DNA of 64,000 nucleotides from CAXXOK01 sp963675365 (GTDB taxonomy: Bacteria; Bacillota; Clostridia; Christensenellales; Aristaeellaceae), in contig CAXXVA010000003.1 in assembly GCA_963675365.2 (NCBI GenBank), positions 62,001-126,000 on the forward strand, given 5' to 3'. Below are positions 53,827-61,500 of the stretch, in pieces (the stretch's first letter is position 1; each line of letters begins with the position of its first letter). The translations under genes were made by a program, and so were the position numbers. The notes beneath the pieces are model-generated. The model did not search any database, was not told the origin of the DNA, and was given only the letters and a program-made list of their open reading frames with translations.

Positions 53827-54486
53827 TCACCCTTCCTTCTTCAAGTATTCTTCGGCGTATTTCTGCGGAGAGCAAAAATGCCCTTTGGTGTTTGCGAGAT
53901 GGTAGATCAGCGTGGAATTGGAAATGGCTGCGTTTAGATTATGTTCCACAGATATAATGGTTTTCCCATCTTCAACGTTAAGCTTTTTAATCAGCGAGTA
54001 AATTTCCTTTTGGCTATCCACATCCACTCCTGTTGATGGTTCGTCGAGAATCAACAGATCCGGATTCCCAATCAAGGCCCGCACGATCAGCGCCTTCTGG
54101 CATTGCCCGCCTGACAGGGTACCCATGAGCGCATGGGAAAAATCCGCCAGGCCAAAGCGCTTCAGGTTTTCATCCATGCTTTGCTTATTTTTCATCTTCA
54201 GCAGTCTGCGGTAGGAATTAAGCATTTCATAAACGGTGATTGGGAATCCCGCATTGGTAAAATCATTCCTCTGGGGTACGTAACCAATTCGGTCTGTACT
54301 TGTTGTGATTACTCCATACGTTGGCTTGATAAACTTGAGAATTAAACGGATCAACGTGCTCTTTCCGCTGCCATTTTCACCGACGATGGACACGTATTCG
54401 CCATTCTTTATATTTAGGTCGATCCCTTCCAAAATAAATGGCATGGCTCCTGTATATGAAAACGATAGGTTCTGTGCCGTAACCAT
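53827..54486 (-). CDS. znuC: Metal (zinc) ABC transporter ATP-binding protein, ZnuC-like
   Basis: A 219-residue ABC ATPase: Walker A GENGSGKST (residues 36-44), Q-loop YVPQRNDFTNAGFPITVYE typical of metal importers, signature LSGGQCQKALIVRAL, Walker B DLLILDEPSTGVD and H-loop ISVEHNLNAA. I start at the ATG at 54,486, which has GAGAGGTGG upstream; a longer frame exists in front but matches nothing. It shares a 169-bp divergent promoter region with znuA. Confidence 0.92.
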   Translation of the reverse strand: MVTAQNLSFSYTGAMPFILEGIDLNIKNGEYVSIVGENGSGKSTLIRLILKFIKPTYGVITTSTDRIGYVPQRNDFTNAGFPITVYEMLNSYRRLLKMKNKQSMDENLKRFGLADFSHALMGTLSGGQCQKALIVRALIGNPDLLILDEPSTGVDVDSQKEIYSLIKKLNVEDGKTIISVEHNLNAAISNSTLIYHLANTKGHFCSPQKYAEEYLKKEG

Positions 54487-54545
54487 TTGACCACCTCTCC
54501 CACGTTCAGATTCAGAACGCAACATCCGGATTGTGCGACCGTATG

Positions 54546-54574
54546 AGTATAAATTGAAAAAGTTAACTTGACAA
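54546..54574 (-). promoter_or_regulatory. Promoter of znuC-znuB
   Basis: Minus strand TTGTCA (54,569-54,574), 17-bp spacer, TATACT (54,546-54,551). Its -35 box overlaps the -35 box of the znuA promoter on the other strand. Confidence 0.7.
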
Positions 54575-54596
54575 TGACCGTTGCGAAGCCTATTAT
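54568..54596 (+). promoter_or_regulatory. Promoter of znuA
   Basis: TTGACA (54,568-54,573), 17-bp spacer, TATTAT (54,591-54,596). Confidence 0.75.
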
Positions 54597-54600
54597 ACAT

Positions 54601-54625
54601 GTTATTGCAAGTGGATTGCAATAAC
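54601..54625. promoter_or_regulatory. Perfect inverted repeat at the znuA start site, candidate Zur-type operator
   Basis: GTTATTGCAA (54,601-54,610), 5-base spacer, TTGCAATAAC (54,616-54,625): 10 of 10 pairs. It begins 4 bases after the znuA -10 box, over the likely transcription start, the right place for a repressor in the Fur/Zur or MarR/AdcR class. The sequence is not the standard Bacillus Zur box. Confidence 0.75.
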
Positions 54626-54655
54626 AGAACGGGTAAATCTAAGGAGGAAACAAAA

Positions 54656-55564
54656 ATGTTTAAAAAACTAAGCGCTCTGATCGTATGCTTGATGATCCTT
54701 TTCAGCTTAACAGCAGCTCTGAGCGAACAAACCGATTCGGCATCAGATGAGCAGATCAAGGTATCCGTTACGTTTAATGCCATGAAAAATTTTGTGGAAG
54801 CCGTTGGCGGCGACAAGGTGAAAATCACAACAATTATTCCGGACGGAACCGAGCCGCATGATTTTGAGCCGAAAGCGTTTGATCTTGTAGCTTTAAGCTC
54901 CGCACAGATTTTAGTGTACAATGGCTATGGCATGGAAAGTTGGGTGCCGGAGGCGATTGCCGCCGCAGACAATCCTGATCTCATTGTTGTAGAAGCTTCC
55001 ATGGGTGCCGAGCCCATTACCAATATCGACGAGGATGAAATTGCGGAGCACGGCCAGTATGACCCTCATCTTTGGCTCAGTCTGAAAGGCGCGGAACTTG
55101 AGGCCGGCAATATCAAGGACGCGCTGGTTGCTTTGGACCCCGGCAATACGGATTATTACGAGGGTAACTATACGAGGTTTGCCGCGCAGCTGGAAAACTT
55201 ATACAATGATTACCGGGCAAAGTTCAGCGTGGTTGAGAAAAAAAGTTTTGTTACCGGCCATGCGGCGTTTGGTTACCTCTGCCGGGACTTTGGGTTGAAT
55301 CAGAACAGCGTGGAAGACGTATTCGCAGAAGGTGAGCCAAGCGCTTTGCAGCTTGCAGAGCTGGTAGAATATTGCAGGGAGAATGGCGTAAACACGATTT
55401 TTGCTGAAGAAATGGCAAGCCCGGAGATATCGGAAACTTTAGCGAACGAAGTTGGTGCGAAAGTGGAAACAATATACACCATTGAAAGCGCGGAAGATGG
55501 CCTGACCTATTTGGAGCGCATGGAATCCAACCTGGCTAAAATCTATAATAGCTTAATGCAGTAA
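54656..55564 (+). CDS. znuA: Metal (zinc) ABC transporter substrate-binding protein, ZnuA-like
   Basis: A 302-residue cluster-A-I binding protein with a signal peptide (about 1-23). Zinc ligands expected in ZnuA are visible: H68 in GTEPHDFEPKAFD, H138 in QYDPHLWLSLKGA, and H202 in FVTGHAAFGYLC, with an acidic fourth ligand in FAEEMASPE. The short acidic/His loop IDEDEIAEHGQ around 124-134 replaces the long His-rich loop of some ZnuA proteins. There is no lipobox Cys. AAGGAGG precedes the ATG. Divergent from znuC; followed by a terminator. Confidence 0.93.
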   Translation: MFKKLSALIVCLMILFSLTAALSEQTDSASDEQIKVSVTFNAMKNFVEAVGGDKVKITTIIPDGTEPHDFEPKAFDLVALSSAQILVYNGYGMESWVPEAIAAADNPDLIVVEASMGAEPITNIDEDEIAEHGQYDPHLWLSLKGAELEAGNIKDALVALDPGNTDYYEGNYTRFAAQLENLYNDYRAKFSVVEKKSFVTGHAAFGYLCRDFGLNQNSVEDVFAEGEPSALQLAELVEYCRENGVNTIFAEEMASPEISETLANEVGAKVETIYTIESAEDGLTYLERMESNLAKIYNSLMQ

Positions 55565-55589
55565 GCCTGTATCTGGTTATTACTTAAAT

Positions 55590-55632
55590 AAAGCTCCGAG
55601 TAGATCGACTTTTCATACTCGGAGCTTTTTCT
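55590..55632 (+). terminator. Intrinsic terminator of znuA
   Basis: AAAGCTCCGAGTA (55,590-55,602) and TACTCGGAGCTTT (55,616-55,628): perfect 13-bp stem, then TTTC. Confidence 0.8.
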
Positions 55633-55751
55633 CTGCATACTCTTTTTTATATTCATTTTGCAACAGTTATGAAGTGGTTTTCATGTGCCGACACATCACC
55701 GCGTTGTAAATTGAACGAGTTGTATCATTTTCATGAATGAGTATTACGCCA

Positions 55752-55780
55752 TTGACATGAATTCGTAACAATGCTATGCT
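55752..55780 (+). promoter_or_regulatory. Possible promoter of the 110-residue membrane protein
   Basis: TTGACA (55,752-55,757), 17-bp spacer, TATGCT (55,775-55,780). The remainder of 55,633-55,822 holds nothing I can name. Confidence 0.5.
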
Positions 55781-55822
55781 TTATGCGACTGAATGCAGAA
55801 GTGAAATCCGTATCCCGATCAA

Positions 55823-56155
55823 TTGACGAAGGAAGGTGGCAGCATCCGATATACCGCTAGCAATCGAAAAGCACGTGCCGCCGCTACCTTTTTCGCGGCC
55901 TTAATTCTGGCGCTTTTATTAACAGCCGCAATCTATTCCGTGATCAATATCGATCATGATTGTATCGGCGAAAACTGTCCGATTTGCCATAATATTCAAG
56001 TGCTTTGGTCACTGATAACATACATTGCCAAAGCCGGGGTCCTTGCGATCATCTTATTATCGGTTCATTTTTTACTGTTATATGCAAACAGGCAGAAAAA
56101 GCAGTTTATGCTTAAATTGTCCCCGGTGAGGTTGTTTGATCGAATGAATGATTGA
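55823..56155 (+). CDS. Small membrane protein with DHDC..CPIC motif
   Basis: About 110 residues with two membrane segments (AATFFAALILALLLTAAIYSVI and ITYIAKAGVLAIILLSVHFLLLYA). The outside loop between them is short and holds IDHDCIGENCPIC, an arrangement of His, Asp and three Cys that could bind a metal ion. Similar small proteins with a DHDCxGxxCPIC loop occur in other Firmicutes as uncharacterised membrane proteins. The start codon is unsure: the frame opens at TTG 55,823 without a ribosome site, and GGAAGGTGG lies just inside it. It sits between znuA and the SH3 gene in the island. Confidence 0.6.
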   Translation: MTKEGGSIRYTASNRKARAAATFFAALILALLLTAAIYSVINIDHDCIGENCPICHNIQVLWSLITYIAKAGVLAIILLSVHFLLLYANRQKKQFMLKLSPVRLFDRMND

Positions 56156-56359
56156 GCGCACATTCGGTGCGTTGCATAAGAATAAAAAGAGCATAAAAGT
56201 ACCGATCTTCGTGATGGCCGCCGCACTAGAACGGTTTAGCGTGATACATTGGTGATTGTTAAAAAGCGCATTGCCATTATGTCGAAGCACACGTTGCTTA
56301 ATTCTCCTGACGACGGATTGAGATAAAACTCATTCCTCTTCAATTGGAGGTAATTGTTC

Positions 56360-57349
56360 ATGATGAAAAAAAGATTTGTTTTGTTTTTAATTTGGCTATT
56401 GATACCAAATTGTTTTTTCGGCATGGCAACCAGTGATGAACATAACAGCAGTTCATCATCGTTGCTTGTTGCACAGGTCACAACAGAGCAGGGCTCGCTG
56501 AATATGAGAAGTTTACCGAAAAACGACGCAGTCATCCTGGAATATATTCCCAACGGAAGTCTGGTAACGGTGATAAGCCAGGGGGACGTGTTTTGGGAAA
56601 TTCAGTACGGGGATGTTCAGGGATATGCGATGTGTAAGTTTTTAACGCTTGTTGATTCTGATGGTGATGCAGAACCATCATCCCAGTCCGTCAATGACGG
56701 GGAGCCTGCTGCCATCAATACGGTGGGCGAAGGGTTGATCGCGCAGGTAACAACGGAGGTAGGCCCGCTGAATTTGCGGAACCAGGCAAATGCGGACGCA
56801 GTTGTTCTGGTGCAGATACCAAACCGTAGCTTGGTAACGGTAATCTCGCAGGGAGACGTATTCTGGGAAATCGAATATAGGAATTATCATGGGTATGCAA
56901 TGAGAGAATTCCTGACCATGACCAATTACACAGCTGATATTCTTAACTACCGTCTGCTCTACCGCAGTAATGCAGGGGAAGACGTGATTGCGCTGAAGCA
57001 GCGGCTGATGGAACTCGGATATTACCGTGAGAATTCGACAATGAACAACAATTACAACGATACCTGCGTGGATCGTGTCATGATGTTCCAGAGGCAGAAT
57101 GGCCTGAAGGAAAACGGGATCGCGACCGCAGAGGTGCAAGCTAAACTGTTTTCCGATAGCGCTGTCGCCAATGCAGAGGAACTACCGAAGGTAAAAACCG
57201 GTAGCTATATCGTATCAACATCGACTAACCCCCAAAACGGCATTGACGAGAATTTCGACTGGGATCAGTGGATGCTGGAAAATCCGGGTGTGTGTCCATG
57301 CTGTTTAGGCTCGGGCTGCTCGTGTTGCGACTATACCGGAAAGATCTGA
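56360..57349 (+). CDS. Secreted SH3-repeat protein with PG-binding-like domain and Cys-rich tail
   Basis: About 329 residues with a signal peptide (KKRFVLFLIWLLIPNCFFGMA; the C before F may not be a true lipobox). Two bacterial SH3 repeats follow, each with a QVTTE..G.LN(M/L)R start and a SLVTVISQGDVFWEI..GYA(M)..FLT end (about 38-95 and 120-185). A PG_binding_1-like segment follows (GEDVIALKQRLMELGYY, then FQRQNGLKENGIA). The C-terminus is CPCCLGSGCSCCDYTGKI, two CxxC-type pairs around Gly-Ser-Gly, like half of a DnaJ-type zinc knuckle. GGAGG precedes the ATG. Its role in the metal island is unknown; the tail might hold zinc. Confidence 0.78.
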   Translation: MMKKRFVLFLIWLLIPNCFFGMATSDEHNSSSSSLLVAQVTTEQGSLNMRSLPKNDAVILEYIPNGSLVTVISQGDVFWEIQYGDVQGYAMCKFLTLVDSDGDAEPSSQSVNDGEPAAINTVGEGLIAQVTTEVGPLNLRNQANADAVVLVQIPNRSLVTVISQGDVFWEIEYRNYHGYAMREFLTMTNYTADILNYRLLYRSNAGEDVIALKQRLMELGYYRENSTMNNNYNDTCVDRVMMFQRQNGLKENGIATAEVQAKLFSDSAVANAEELPKVKTGSYIVSTSTNPQNGIDENFDWDQWMLENPGVCPCCLGSGCSCCDYTGKI

Positions 57350-57380
57350 TCAATTCATCCAATTTGAGGAGAATGAATAT

Positions 57381-58913
57381 ATGCACAAACAAAGAACGCC
57401 AGTTTATTTCGTTTATGGGCACGACGAACAGGAACGGATCGCTTTTTTTCAACGTTTTTGTCACGCTAAAAATCCGCTGCTGGTGCAAATAGCTGGCGAT
57501 ATGCCGCCGGAAGCTATAAGCTTTAAAATCGTACAGCGGTTAACGCAAAACGCACATGACGCTGTATGGGTGCTTTGGGATGATGACGTACCAATGGAAA
57601 GACTGCTTGAAGTGCTACAACAGACCGTGTTTTCCCAACTGTGCAACCTGAAGCGCATTATACGCTGCGGAGAGGCGGAAGCATTGGTGCGCGATGCCGG
57701 CGATCCCACTTTGCGTCAGCAGATTGCGCAGTGTGATTTGCTGGCTGTTACGCGAAACAAGCGTGGAGAGCTTCGCAAGCTCTTTCATCGTGTTGCTCCG
57801 CTGCAGCCGAACATTAAGGTGCTCTCTGTTGATAACACCGCTGGGATTGCGGCGGTACTGGAACGGCGCAGCCTGCGGCGCGGCCTGCAATTCGCGCTGC
57901 TTCTGGCAGTCGTCGCCGCGCTTTTTATCACGCTGGGGCGTTTGAACTATTCCCTGTCCACTTCGCTTGCAACCTTTCTGGGCACTTACCTGCAAGCGTT
58001 ACCGTTTTTAATCCTGGGTATTTTTCTTTCCTCTGTCATTCAGGTATTTGTTCCGGTAGATTTGCTGCAACGTATTTTTCCCAAAAGGCTGCTGCCGGGT
58101 ATGTTATTCGGCGTCTTGGGAGGATTTATTCTTCCCATTTGCGATTGCGCATCCATTCCGGTATTTCGTAGTTTGTTACGCAAAGGGGTTCCCCTGCCGG
58201 CTGCTGTTACCTTTATGATTGCCGCGCCGATCATCAATCCCGTGGTACTCCTGTCTACATTTTACGCATTCGGCGGCAGTGTGCCCATTATGCTGATGCG
58301 CATGAGCTTTGGAATCGTCTGTTCTGTGATCATTGGCCTGTTCTTTGCGCGGGAGAAACGGGACGTACTGCTAGCGGGAGAGACGGCACGACTATGCGCA
58401 TGCGAGCATACCCATAGTCACAGTCATTCAGAGGAATCCCATCAGCACAGCGGTGAAGGCTGCGCATGCGGGCATATTCATACCGATGCTGCGGGCGGGA
58501 AAGGGAAGATTTCCGAATTGCTTTCGCATTTCCAAACGGAGTTTTTCGAGGTCGCTCGCTTTCTGCTGATCGGTATTGGTGTGTCTACGTTGCTGCAGCT
58601 GGCGATGGGAAGCCAGTTGACGAACCTGCGGATATCAAACCTCGCCGTATCCATGCTGGTGATGATGGCGCTGGCGTTCTTCCTATCCCTGTGTTCCTCA
58701 TCGGATGCCGTGGTAGGAAAGAATATGGGCACATCCTTGCCGCTGGGCGCGGTGATGAGCTTTATGGTGTTCGGCCCGATGATCGACGTGAAAAACATGA
58801 TTCTCATGAGCGCAAGCTTCACAAAGCGGTTCATGATCAAGCTGCTGATCGTAACGTTTGCCGTCAGCTTCCTGACGGTGTATCTTGCGTATACGCTGGG
58901 ATTGAAGGTGTGA
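57381..58913 (+). CDS. YraQ-family permease with His/Cys-rich loop and CobW-like front domain
   Basis: A 510-residue protein of three parts. Residues 1-160 resemble a CobW/COG0523 metallochaperone core without the P-loop: strand VYFVYGHDEQERI where GxxGxGKT should be, and late strands QIAQCDLLAVTRNKRGELRKLF in the place of the NKTD region. Residues 170-325 are the first permease half, with LGGFILPICDCASIPVF (C254, C256) and APIINPVVLLSTFYAFGG. Residues 338-368 form a His/Cys loop (CACEHTHSHSHSEE, then HQHSGEGCACGHIH). The second permease half follows with SLCSSSDAVVGKNM. A divalent metal, most likely zinc, is the probable substrate. Four bases separate it from the TIGR03943 gene. Confidence 0.82.
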   Translation: MHKQRTPVYFVYGHDEQERIAFFQRFCHAKNPLLVQIAGDMPPEAISFKIVQRLTQNAHDAVWVLWDDDVPMERLLEVLQQTVFSQLCNLKRIIRCGEAEALVRDAGDPTLRQQIAQCDLLAVTRNKRGELRKLFHRVAPLQPNIKVLSVDNTAGIAAVLERRSLRRGLQFALLLAVVAALFITLGRLNYSLSTSLATFLGTYLQALPFLILGIFLSSVIQVFVPVDLLQRIFPKRLLPGMLFGVLGGFILPICDCASIPVFRSLLRKGVPLPAAVTFMIAAPIINPVVLLSTFYAFGGSVPIMLMRMSFGIVCSVIIGLFFAREKRDVLLAGETARLCACEHTHSHSHSEESHQHSGEGCACGHIHTDAAGGKGKISELLSHFQTEFFEVARFLLIGIGVSTLLQLAMGSQLTNLRISNLAVSMLVMMALAFFLSLCSSSDAVVGKNMGTSLPLGAVMSFMVFGPMIDVKNMILMSASFTKRFMIKLLIVTFAVSFLTVYLAYTLGLKV

Positions 58914-58917
58914 CGAT

Positions 58918-59688
58918 ATGCGGAAAACAATCAATCCGGCGCGCCTTGTGCAAGGTGCGGTCATGCTGCTTGCAGGGCTTGGGTTTTTATGGCTGGTTTT
59001 TACACGCAGTTATCAATACTATGTGACACCCAGAACGCTTCCATATTTGTATTTTTCAGCGGCTGTCTTTCTGGTACTCGGTGTGTATAATTTTATGAAA
59101 CTCCGCGAAGCGACGCATATCCGGCGATATGCGCACCTGCTTGCGCTTGTACTGCCACTGTTGATGCTTGCGGTTTCCACCAAAACGATGGATTTATGGT
59201 CGACACCGCTTTTTCCGGCCAGGGAGGCCACTATATTCAACGACCCAGCGTATCTCAACGATTCGTATGCCATGAAGACACCAGTATACGCCGGCAGAAT
59301 ACTACACGGCTACGACGAGGCTAACAAAACAATCACGATCATGGAGAATGAAACCTTTTTCTGGTTGATCGAAATCTATACCGATCCTACGCCCTTCCTC
59401 GGTTACACGGTACGCACAATGGGGCAGGTGATAATCTCCTCCTCTTACCTTTCTTCCGACTGTTTTTCACCGACCCGCGAGCTTATGTCCTGCTGTGTGG
59501 CGGATACATACTCCATTGGGTTCCCCTGTCAGTACGACCGGATCGATACGCTGACGGAAGGCGACTGGGTGGCCGTTTCCGGTACGCTGGTGATGGCGGA
59601 TTTAGAGGAATACCAGGAACTGCGGATACTTGTGGATACGGTGGAAGAAAGCGTCAAGCCCGACGAACCTTATGTGTATTCGTATTAA
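58918..59688 (+). CDS. TIGR03943/DUF1980-family permease partner (YcgQ-like)
   Basis: A 256-residue membrane protein. The N-terminal half has three or four membrane segments with YYVTPRTLPYLYFSAAVFLVLGVYNF. The C-terminal half is an extracytoplasmic beta domain that ends with the conserved run ELMSCCVADTYSIGFPCQYD and GDWVAVSGTLVMADLEEYQ, diagnostic of the COG3689 family that always accompanies COG0701 permeases. GAAGGTG precedes the ATG; it starts right after the permease stop. Comparative work links this pair with COG0523 GTPases and zinc regulation, fitting the CobW-like domain found fused to the permease here. Confidence 0.88.
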   Translation: MRKTINPARLVQGAVMLLAGLGFLWLVFTRSYQYYVTPRTLPYLYFSAAVFLVLGVYNFMKLREATHIRRYAHLLALVLPLLMLAVSTKTMDLWSTPLFPAREATIFNDPAYLNDSYAMKTPVYAGRILHGYDEANKTITIMENETFFWLIEIYTDPTPFLGYTVRTMGQVIISSSYLSSDCFSPTRELMSCCVADTYSIGFPCQYDRIDTLTEGDWVAVSGTLVMADLEEYQELRILVDTVEESVKPDEPYVYSY

Positions 59689-60006
59689 CGGAAACCTCTG
59701 TTGCCGTTTCCGCAACGTGGAAAGACCGGACATTCATTCATCATGCTTCTTCCATTATTCAATAGATGCTATTGTGAATTGGAAGTTGTTGATTATTGGT
59801 TAGCATGGATCATGGAAAAAATACGCAACTTGCAATTGCAATTTGCGAAAGGATTTCTTTGCATCTATATCCCGCTATTTCCAAGTGCATTTGTGTGAAA
59901 ACAAATTAAATCCTGTCATCTCGACTAGTCAGAAACCACTGATACCCATTGAGCCTTTCAAACCTGATTCGCTGAAATACTGGTATGATGCAGCGGGCAC
60001 ACCAGG
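59689..60006. other. Non-coding right end of the island
   Basis: 318 bases with no supported gene. It holds a TTGCAATTGCAA palindrome at about 59,831-59,842, which shares the TTGCAAT half-site with the znuA inverted repeat, then the attR-like repeat at 59,908-59,928. Base composition changes from AT-rich to the host average just after the repeat. Confidence 0.5.
59908..59928 (+). repeat. attR-like repeat of the tRNA-Pro 3' end
   Basis: Agrees with 52,088-52,108 at 19 of 21 positions and is not part of any tRNA here. It marks the right border of the island; the flanking AGAAACC string is also loosely shared. Confidence 0.7.
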
Positions 60007-61500
60007 CTATACTTTTCGTATCAGGATGGACATATATTCCCGCGCGGGAAGCGGAACCCGGAACGTACCGGAGAAAGTGCCAAGCGGTGTTCGTGTCATA
60101 TTCCACGTATCGATCGTTTCAACCGTGTATTGTGCATCGGCCGGGAAGGAAAAATCGCGGTAGCCGGGCCGACAGATGCCGTAGTAAAGAAGATAGAATG
60201 CGGGATTGTCGCTCCAGCAATCGGGAACGGCACATAATTCTTCGATATGCAATTCCATGCGCTTCAGCCAGGGATAGGGCAATTCATCCAACAAACCCAT
60301 TAAAAACCGAATGCGCGGTTCGCTTTCCCCATGCAGCCGCCCGCCATGGCTCCACCAAATAGTATCGCTTTGATAGGTTTCACCATGGGTGGCATATCCG
60401 CCGCGCAGCATAGATTCCCAGAAGCGGCGGACCATTTCCTGCGGGCTGATGTTACCCCACGCAAGTGGTAAATTGCCTTCATAGCCGTTTTCATCAATGA
60501 GTACCGGTTTGCCGTAGCGTGTGCGGTAGGCGTCAGTCCACTCGGCGCATTTGTACAGTTCCGTACGCTGAATGCTGGCATGCGTTACCCACGGCCGGGT
60601 AAAATCGTATAGCCGAAAGCAATTGTGAATGGAGCGCAGATGCCGGTAGGGGTCACAGTCCAAAAGCGTTTGGGCGATCGCTTCCCAACGCCGGCCGGAT
60701 TTATCCATCAAATCATACTCGTTTGCCAGGCTCCACCAAACGTTAGCATAGGCTCCCAAGCGTGCCAGTACATAACGCAGGTAGTACTGGTCTTCCTCCT
60801 CCGCCATCTGTGAAAATCCCCAGCGGTCATACGGATGAAACAAGATGAGATCCGCCTGGATATGCAGCTGTGCAAGCGCTGCAACGCACTGTTCGATGCG
60901 CTGGAAATACGACGGCTGGAACCGGGTCATATCCCAATGGTTGCAGGAATCGGACGCGCGATAGGATTCGAAATTTGCTTCGGTAAGCCCGCTGCTGTCG
61001 CGCGGAGTTCCTTCAAATGGGAAACCATCCGGGTCGCGGAAGTTGAAGTTGTAGTGCTTGGGGAAAATGCAAAACCGCACCTTATTGAAGCAGGAACCGG
61101 CAAGCGTACGCAGTGTTTCCCGCTGCGTCGCTTCGGGCTGATACGTCCAGGCATAGCAGGTTGTTCCGGCGGGGCGGAAGGGAGTACCGTCGGTATAGGC
61201 AAAGTGGAATGCATTCGCGGTGCGTACGGGGCCATGGTCGCCCGGTGCGGGCGGGGTTACTTGAAACGTGCCAGTCTGCTGCGGCGCCCACGAGGGGGAT
61301 AAGGTATAGCGGTACTCACCTTCAAAGGAGGGCATAAAGCGAACCCGGTATTCTCCGCCGCCATCGTAAAAGCCGGATATGGTGAAGGTTTCCTGGTCCC
61401 CCTCCAGGATGGCGATCAGGGTGTGGTCGGAAAACGGATTGCCGTCTTCCGGGCCATGGAGCGCCGCCTCCCAAATACCCCAGCGTGCAACGGTTTTCAT
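60007..61500 (-). CDS. DUF5060/DUF4038-type glycoside hydrolase (apiosidase-like)
   Basis: A 497-residue cytoplasmic enzyme. Residues 1-95 are a DUF5060 beta-sandwich (ARWGIWEAALHGP, GFYDGGGEYRVRFMPSFEGEYRYTLS). Residues 100-400 are a TIM barrel of the DUF4038 apiosidase-like class, starting GTPFRPAGTTCYAWTY. Two likely catalytic glutamates are E261 in WWSLANEYDLM and E337 in VLIDENGYEG. The last 90 residues are a DUF5605-like beta domain. The family acts on plant cell-wall sugars or related oligosaccharides; the exact link is unknown. The start at 61,500 overlaps the epimerase stop by four bases. No signal peptide. Confidence 0.85.
   Translation of the reverse strand: MKTVARWGIWEAALHGPEDGNPFSDHTLIAILEGDQETFTISGFYDGGGEYRVRFMPSFEGEYRYTLSPSWAPQQTGTFQVTPPAPGDHGPVRTANAFHFAYTDGTPFRPAGTTCYAWTYQPEATQRETLRTLAGSCFNKVRFCIFPKHYNFNFRDPDGFPFEGTPRDSSGLTEANFESYRASDSCNHWDMTRFQPSYFQRIEQCVAALAQLHIQADLILFHPYDRWGFSQMAEEEDQYYLRYVLARLGAYANVWWSLANEYDLMDKSGRRWEAIAQTLLDCDPYRHLRSIHNCFRLYDFTRPWVTHASIQRTELYKCAEWTDAYRTRYGKPVLIDENGYEGNLPLAWGNISPQEMVRRFWESMLRGGYATHGETYQSDTIWWSHGGRLHGESEPRIRFLMGLLDELPYPWLKRMELHIEELCAVPDCWSDNPAFYLLYYGICRPGYRDFSFPADAQYTVETIDTWNMTRTPLGTFSGTFRVPLPAREYMSILIRKV

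Noticed and set aside
59701..59898. A 65-residue plus-strand frame at the island end
   Set aside because: No ribosome site, no recognisable content, and it runs into the attR-like repeat region.
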